A DNA stretch of 64,000 nt from Melanocharis versteri (Eukaryota; Chordata; Aves; Passeriformes; Melanocharitidae), in contig VZTG01001880.1 in assembly GCA_013397845.1 (NCBI GenBank), positions 1,548,501 through 1,612,500 of the forward strand. The letters run 5' to 3'. This document shows, piece by piece, positions 52,801 to 61,800 of the stretch (positions within the stretch are counted from its first letter, which is position 1; each line of letters begins with the position of its first letter). A model generated the notes under the pieces. It searched no databases. It worked only from the letters and a program-made list of their open reading frames with translations, and was not told the origin of the DNA. Both the position numbers and the translations under genes were made by a program.

Positions 52801-55800
52801 CAACTCTATTGACTAGTTTACTTTTCAAAATACTTTGTCATCTTTCTTATCTTTTTCCTGGTGTCCACTTTCTGGGCAGGCTTGATGATAGAAGACATGA
52901 GGGGAGGGTAATCTCCCTCCGGCAAGAGGAGGTTTTCCAGTTTTTCAGGAAAGCTTGTTTTGATAACATTTTGATGAGAACGTCTTATAGGTGACAAATG
53001 TTTTGCGATGAAAGTCAGACCAATCCTTTGGAAGGAAGCATAGTCTAAAATCAAATTTAGCCAAATTCTATACAGTGATGTAAAACCTGCACGTTCACTT
53101 TTAGTACTGTTGTTGAGAGGGAGGCCTGTTTTAGGTGAATCACCAGCATGATGATGCCAAATTATTGAAACTCTTATAAATGCTGTTACAGAAGCAGCAG
53201 ATCACACGAGCTAAATTGTCTGACAGCTTTTGTCTCAGAGGCATGGGGAGGGGGTGACACGTGAATGGTGCAGACTTGAGCAGCAGTCTGAAACTTTAAT
53301 ACATGTGAAATTTAACATAAACTGTATCCTGGCTGCAAATATTGCAGATTTCCATTCCTATCTCTGGGAGAAAAATAAGACTTCCTAGTTACATTTGCAT
53401 ACCACGCTGAAGGACTTAAACCCACTGTGGTCTTTACCCCTTTTCCCAAAGCTGAGGATCCAGTTGTGTTCATGCTGCTGCCTCTAGCCACCTAGCTGTG
53501 TATCTCCTGGTGTTTTATCCCGTCTTTTTGCTTTGTTTTATCCCGTCTTTTTAGCCTGTGTCTACCTGGGTGGGTTAGGATCTGCTTTCTGGGTCTCCCG
53601 TTAGGTATTTGCCAATTACAGCAGGACAACCAACACCAAGCCCTGGCATCTTTTGCTTGCCCTTGGAGTGCAAACAAGGCAGAAACTCAGCTCACTGAGA
53701 GGAACCTAGCCTGCAGAAAGTACTGACTCATGGTTTGGTGGGCAACTAGCTGTCTTGAGATGTGACTGCCACAATATTTTTCTTACTAATTAAGGAGGGA
53801 AGATGGTGCAGACTGCTCTTGGAGGCACTGAATAAGTAAGGCATAAAGACGGTGACTACGCATTTAGGTTTTGCCCTGTCCATTTGTACCACTTCCTTGG
53901 GGCAGACACATTTTCTAGTTGCTAGTTTTTAACTATCTGGAGAATTTTCATTATTTTATGGATGAGTTAAGTAATAAAAAAATGTGAAAAGTATTAATAC
54001 ATACAGTTGATTTATTTGAAGTTGGAACAATATTCTGTATTTTTCTTAAAGGATAAGAAAATATGTGCCAGTTCACACTTAATTCTGTAGATATAAATTT
54101 GTTTTAATTTTGTGTTTTGAAATGGCCCTAACAGAGTTTTTCTGACATCTGAGTAAATGTGATCTGTTTTTATGTTTGCAGCTGTTCATCGAAACAGTCC
54201 CCGTCCTGTAAAAGTGCCTCGGTGCCATAGTGATCCACCAAATCCTCATCTCATCATCCCCACGCCCGAAGGCTTCAGGTATTGAGCACTAGTACAGCAT
54301 TTTAAACTGCTTTTTCCTCTCTTGACTATGCTGAATATCAGTAAGTGGAACGCCTTTTCTTTCCCTTTGAGGGCAAAGCAGATAGAAAAAATTAGCATGT
54401 AAGTGTTCCAGATTTAATTGATGTGCTTTTAAGGAAAATACAAGTTTCCTTTTCTTGCTGCTTGCCCACCCCCTTTTCTATTGGTGCATGCGTTCTCACT
54501 TGGAAGTCCTTTTTATCCCCTTTATTTTTCCTGAAACCAGTGTTTTAATGTAAAAAGCTTTAATTCAGTGAAAACTGCTCATTAACAAGACTTTTATTTC
54601 CTTCCACACTTTGAATGCCTGCCTAAGTTCCTGTGGCAGTGCTTTCTGTAGTTTATGTACATGGAACTTAAAAATGTAGCATTCTGAAATATGGTGGCAT
54701 TTCTGCGTCATTACCAACCTGCTGTGAATAAGCTTAAAACAGTGGATCTTTTCTCTTGCCTTTGAAAGAGTTGACATGAGAATTAATGCAAAAATAATTT
54801 AAAAAAATTTCAAAATAAGCATCACCATGCGTAATTTTACACAGAGGGGCCCTATTTTTCAATATGACAACAGTGAGAAACTCTACAGTTGACATTTTTT
54901 TCAGAAGTCATTTAGCTGTTGGCAGAAACTAGTAGTATTCTAAAGATTTGAAGATTTTTATTTTGAGGATTATTATTACTGTACACCTTGGCAGCCCACG
55001 AAGCTTCTGAGACCCAGAGTTATTCCATATAAAAATCTTTATGTAATTGAAAAACTTCTAAAATCAGGCATCATTATACACACTTCACAATATTTTGTTT
55101 CTAAAACAACCTTTCAACTCCATACATTTTTTTTTTAAACTGTTTCCTGAAGTTTTTCTTCTTGCCACAGCACGCGGAGCGTCCCTTGCGATGCACGGAG
55201 CCATGGCAGCGTTGCTGTCAGTCGCCCCGCTCCCGTCGGGAGCGACTCAGCCCAGCCCAAACCTCTCAGCAGTGCAAATGAGACCAGGTAGCTGCGCTCC
55301 GTGACGTAGCAGACTCATCCTCCCCACATCACCCACATAACTCTTCCCACGTACATCCTAATAGATCGTCCGCACCGCGCTCTTCCCTCCCATCGTGTCT
55401 TCCACTGGCTCCTTCATTCATGTTTGACTTGAGCAAAATCACGTGTCTTAGAAATTGGTGATGAGACCACTTGCAGATTCAAAATGCCTGAACGGTGTGG
55501 TACTTACAGCATGCAGTTCTGACGTGGATTGCAGATTTGCTCAGTAAAATGTCCATGCAATGAACATACGCCAGTCAGCTCATTGGTATAACCTTAGTAA
55601 ATAATTAGTACTGATAACTAACACTTAGAATGGTAGAATCACTTCCACTAAGATAACTGTAAGATACAAATAAGTGCAAGGATTTTCCTTTTTTTTCATG
55701 TTAGCTAACAGTTTTGGTATTGTTATTGTCCATCATAAATATTTTGAAATACTGTATAGTGGCAAATGCAAAATTAAACATATGAGGATTTTTAAAAAAT

Positions 55801-58800
55801 TATTTCATGCTACACATTTGGCTTCTTAGGGTGGTGCAGAATAAACTTAATATGAAAGAAACTATTCTTGTATCAGGATATGTAACAGAAATCACTTCTG
55901 TATCATCATGAGTGACTTTTTTTTTTGACAGACCTATGTTAGTATCTTTCTTGTTTTTTGACCTTTGATTTGGCTGTTATAATTTCAAGCTGTCGGTATT
56001 TCTTCTTCCCATGTTGCAGTCAGACCACTGACATGTCTCCCAGTTTTATTTTACCTTTTTTTTCCCCTGCACCCCTGACTGTGAAAAGACTGCTCTTAAC
56101 TCAGTGGTGCTGCCTTAGGATTTAAAAATAGCTTTTTGGATTCTTACTTCTACTGCAGAGTACTGACAGTTCTCCAGGACAGAAATTGATATGAATGGAT
56201 ACGCACACCTGACTGTATCACACAGCTGATAGAGAAAAAAACGAGGTGGTGAAGGAACAACAGATTGATGGTGACCAAAGTGAACTCAGACATTACTTGG
56301 TTATGAATTGTTTTGTAATAAGTAATTTTCAGTTGTGAGCCAGAAAACCATCATAGTTTGATTTGTTATCAGATGCACAGTAGAAGCATGCAGTAAGCTG
56401 TTAAGAGGGAAGTAAATTGCCACTTTTTATATGCAATCTTTTCTGCAAGTTTTTTCAGTTTATTTTTATTACAAGATGTGACTTGAGCCTTTTACAGTAG
56501 CCTCCAGATGTACAGCTTGTGAATCTAGGCCTTTTTCTTTGGTTGGAAATACATCTTGACATTTTTGTCATTAAAACAGACATTATTTATCCTTCATGCC
56601 TCTGTTTTAAGCCCCTCATGAAAAAGACAGAGTAGGCAGTAGTCTGCAGCATTTGAATAGCCTTTTCAATTGAGTAACATTCTAGAGAATTTTCACTGAG
56701 AGATTCTGGTAGCTTTATAACCTGACAGTGGGATGGATAATTAGTGTTTTTTGAAGACTTGTATTTTTCTTAGAGTTCTCAGCTTTTATTTTTTTGATAG
56801 TTGTTCATAAAATAGTCCATGATCTTGGTTTTTTTAATGCACTGTCTAGATTTTTAAGTGGCATTTAATACCCTGTATGAGCTAGGAATAATTTGAACAA
56901 AAAAATTATGAAAGCAGAGACAAAGTTTTGAAGGCTGCTGAGTTTTTTAGGGGTTTTGTTTATTGAAGAAGGCAAAATATTACAATGTAATAAATTCCTA
57001 CAATTTTTTTTTTGTTTCAGTATAGTTAAAAGAAAGTTGCAAACTTTGATGCATTGCAGTCTTAATTATGAATTTCATTTATTTGTTCTCCAAAAGAGAA
57101 ATGGAATCTTTTGGATCAATTGAAGTGGTTTGTGGTTTGGCAAAGTATGGAGTCCAGTGCTGGAATATCACAAAGACAGAAACTTCGTACACTTTCTGGA
57201 AACTCTTTAGACATTTAAGACATTATTATAAGCATTAAATATCTATGAAAAGTTGAATGTAGGAACTCTGTCAATCAATCATACTAGGCAGTGCATGGTG
57301 CACAAATGCCACCATAGTTCTAGTGAAGTTTTTCTTAACAACCAAAAGAAAAAACAAACCAATATAGAAATTAAAATCCAAAGTACAAATACCTGGTTGT
57401 TTACATTGAGCTTTCTGATATTTATTCATTTACAGTAGGTTTATGCTAATAACCTTTATAGATGGTCAATTTATGAGCTAACTCTGGTTATTATTCATCA
57501 TTTTATTATTTATCCAGGGCTAGAGCCAAAAATTATCAAGCATTCTTCCTTTTTACTATAATTTTTGCCTAATAATGTGCATAGAGACTTTCTGGATCAA
57601 TAAAAGGTGTGGATGCCCAAGATGGGCCTGAAATAGGGTTTAGACATCTGCATTCAAAGCTGTGGTGCTTAGGGTCCTCTGTTCAGCTGCTGCCTTGTTT
57701 TAGAGGTTGTGTAGCTTTGCTTGTTTTTAAGCATTTTGTGCATCAGGAATTGTTGCTCTGTATATGCTGAGAACCACCTTAGCCTTCTTGCTCATTAAAA
57801 CCTCAACTTCCTGAAAGAATAATGAGGATTTTCACTAGTTAATTTCAGTTCCTGCTCAAACTTACAAAATCTAGTTGGGCAGTAGTAGGAAGTGCAAAGC
57901 AAACATTGTATGGAGAACATTTGCATGGGAATAGGTTGTCTTCGGTTCTGGCTTCTGTTCTCAAGGTTGTTGTTTCTGTTTTTTTCCTGTTTGGTTTTAC
58001 GTTTGTTTGTTTGTTTGTTTTTTTTGAACTGTTCTTGGGTAATAATCAGATACAATTTGGAAACAACTATAAGACTGTAGGGTAGTCCTCTCATAGGTGT
58101 GTGTGCACCTTGTGATGTCAGGTACCTTCATCTTTTTGTAGTTGTTAGCTTTCAGTGAAGGATTTAACAATGTTGCCCACTTTCCAGTAACATTTAGCTC
58201 ATACCTCTAAAGCATTATGTTTAAGGAGACATCAGTCACAATTCTTCCCCATCAAACTTTAAAAATTGAAAGGGAGCCTTATCCAAAAGGGAGTTAATGG
58301 TAGAAATACTTCCACAAGGAATTTACAGCTCTAAAACATGAGTGGACTAATTGTTGTCTGGGGCTGGAGGAAGGTGCCTGAAGACCTAAGAATTTAAGTC
58401 TTGTTTCTCTTAGTATTGTTTTCCTTTCTGTTCAGCCTTCTTATTCATCTGGCTCTTACTCTGAGGCATCTGATTCCACTCTGTGCTGTCTGGAAGAACT
58501 GGGGCCTCCAAGCAGTCAGGCTGCTGTCATTTACCAGTGTCCTTCCTGTCAACCAGCTCGTGTCTCTTCCCACTAGTTCTGACTCAATGACTATGGACTA
58601 TGACTGTATTTGCAGTGCACTAGGCACGTACGAATTCAGTTACTACCTGTCATCTGATGATGTGGCTCACATTATCACCAGCTGAATCACTTCTGATCGT
58701 ATATCCAACCCTGACACAAGCTGCATCCTGCAGCAGCTGTCTTAGTAGTAGGTTACAAGTCATGAAAATGGATTCTATTGCTATGGGCAAGAAACAGTTT

Positions 58801-61800
58801 GAAGTAGTTTATGCTTTGGAAGCTTAGGGCTTTTTCATAGAGCAGCATAACTAAAATCATATAGAAAGTCTTCATTTTGGGGGCAAAATAGCATAGAGAG
58901 GATTTTCTGTTTACCTTTCAGCATCAGTTTTTCTTTCATGTTGCTTTCATGGTTCATATCCTAGGCTTCAGAGGTTCTGTCTCTTAAAAACTGCAGTTAA
59001 ATTAGCATTGCACTAAATAAATACTAATGACAAGTTAATTAGTATGATGGCTCTTTTTAACAGGGGTTCCAGTGTCCCTGAAAATGATCGACTTGCTTCA
59101 ATAGCAGCTGAGTTGCAGTTCAGATCCCTTAGTCGTCACTCCAGTCCCACTGAAGAGCGAGAAGGTGATTGTCACAGTAACAAATTGTGACCTGGATGTG
59201 CAGATGCTTTATGTCATTAACATATTTCTCTCTATTCCCAGTTCTTACCCTTTCCAAAATTTTTTTTCACCTCATCGCATTCAGAAATCTTAGATTTTTA
59301 ACTCGTAGGCTCATATGGTCAGAACAAGTCCTTCTGTTCTCAGACATATCCACTATTTTCTTGCCGTTCATATTGTTTCTGAATTGTATCTGAAGGGATT
59401 TCCTGGTGCCTTACTAAGTTCCAATGTTCAGAATGAAATTAGTAGTACGATTTCTGAATTATATACCCCATTTGGTAGTAAATTTCGAAACACGGTTAAT
59501 GAGGTATGAACTGGATCCATCAGGACAGTGAAGTGTTTTCTGTCCAGTTCTTTATCCCTGAAGTATTCATATTACAAATACTTGCTGTTATTTGAATCCT
59601 GGAAGAAGGGACAGGATGTGTGACTTGATGTCCTGATCAGGGCTTCTCCTTCAGGTTTCCCCAGCCCCTGTGTATGTTATTTATTGTAACAAATACCTTG
59701 AAAGATCTATTGTGCAAATTAAAAGGATGTACAAAATCTGAAGCAAAATAGAGTTGATACTGTGGTCATCCACACTGGTTTTCATAGAGAGAAATGCCTT
59801 AAAAATTTATATTAAGAGGTGTGGGGGATTTTTTTCATCTTTGTTAGTTTTTGAGCAGATGTGGAAAATACTGTCTGCCTCATGCTTATTCCATTGTTTT
59901 GTATCTATATGAAAAGGAAGGTGGCTTAGGTTGGAATGAATACAAGTCTTATTCTAAGGAACCTTAGAAAATAGTTTTTCTACAGATATCTTGCATATTT
60001 GATTCTGAGTACCCTGGCTTGAAGTGCTTCCTTCAGTTGTGGAAGGAGATCTCTGTTTCTATATAAATGAAATTCTGTTTCATAATTTGTTTTCTAAAGA
60101 TAAGTCGATTTTGATTTAAAGAGCATATGTTGCTATACATGGAGGGTGTATTAGTCCTATATGTAAGATCTCAGCTTCTGCTGAATATAGTGGCATAATC
60201 CTTAATACGAGATAAAGCTACTTCTGTGCTCACACTGTTATTTCTCTAGAGCCGTTGTATCCAAAAGGAGATTCAATTGGTTCATCCCGGCGGAGTTGGG
60301 AGCTCAGAACGTTAATCAGCCAGACCAAAGGTAGGTGTTTAGGAGTCACTATCATGTAATGTCTGTTAAACCAATTCTGTACTGAAAGGTTGGATTTTAT
60401 TGGGGATTGTGAAGAGGTTTTCACAGCTTTATACATAGGAAGGAGAAAAAACAAAACCCTGATTGCAGGTATAGGATATTGCTAACAGAATCACAAGGTT
60501 ACTTTTTGAGGTAGGAGTAATTAAACTTTATAAAAGTTAATTCTTTTCAGTTTCTGAAAGGTACTATCAGTGTTCTATAAAATTGAGTTCATTTATTGCT
60601 ATATAGGAATTGCAGAACTTTGCTGTCCCTATTCAGTGCCCAATTATGAGTTGTGTGACAGTAGGAAGCACTTCCTCACTTCCCAAGATCTCTCACCAGT
60701 GTGGGATTTTCTTATTTTGTCTGTCTAATAGGGTGTGATCCCACACTATTTCCTAAATTTAAGGCTATTGTGGGGCCCCTTTATCTCTGTCCTACTACTG
60801 ATTTTCATGAAACTGAAAGTAACCTGATTACTTCAGACACTCCTATACTGTATGGATTGATACATGAAGCTTGTTTGCATGTATTGTGGCAGGGTGGAGC
60901 CTCATGAAACACGAGAAAAACATTTCTGTCACATTAGAAACTGGTCTCATTATGTGTCTTACACAGAACACAGAAAGAATTACAAATTCTTGTTTTGAAA
61001 TCTAGAAGTTGGAACATAAATACTAAAGGAAATTGAGTTTGCTTAAACTAAAAAAGAAGAATGAGGAAAAACTTGAAAATTTCTAGAGGATTGCTGTAAT
61101 GGGAACTGGTTTTACTATCCACTGTGAATAAGAGAAAGATTTTGGTTTAAAATTACAGCAAGGCATATTTAATATAGAGGAAATAGTATTAATTATGGGT
61201 AGGGGAGTAGAATATATAGTTTGGGCGTATCAGTATCTCCATCTTTTGGAGACTGCCAGGAACAGGTTAGGCTACTGGTGCCAGCAGTGACAGGTGTATA
61301 ATTTTTGTGCTTTACAAGGAGGGGATGAACTAATGCTGCCCTGAGATCTCCTTGGTCTTACTCACTAGGATGCTGTTTCATGATAAGACTCAAAAGCTGG
61401 AGTTTCCAATACCTCTAAATCTTTGAAATTTAGATTTCCTTTCAGGAAAACTCTCATATTTCTGTAGAACAAAACCTTACCTGTCCTTCTTTCCTTAGTG
61501 CTTTTATGACCCTAACATATTTCCACTATCAGAGGTTAGTTACAGGTCAAAAGCAAACAAGTGTGTTGTGTTTCATAAATGTGATTTCCTTGAATCAAGT
61601 AAGAGATGATTAGGAAAGGACCACTACTTTCATTTTAGCTTAGTTTCGTACGTGATTCATAAGTGATAGTTTCGTATGTGATTGTTAAAATGTCTTATTC
61701 TTTTCCTACATCTTAACGAGACTGACAGAATAGTTTTCTTTTAGCTCTGGTTGCTTTATGTGATATCAAAAGGTAACAAAATATAACAGCGAGCATTTCT

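Noticed and set aside
58436..58685. Open stretch after an acceptor-like TTTTCCTTTCTGTTCAG in intron 17
   Set aside because: The frame that would continue from exon 17 is open to a stop at 58683, but it has no MAP3K4 counterpart and no evident donor. Exon 18 joins exon 17 perfectly without it.
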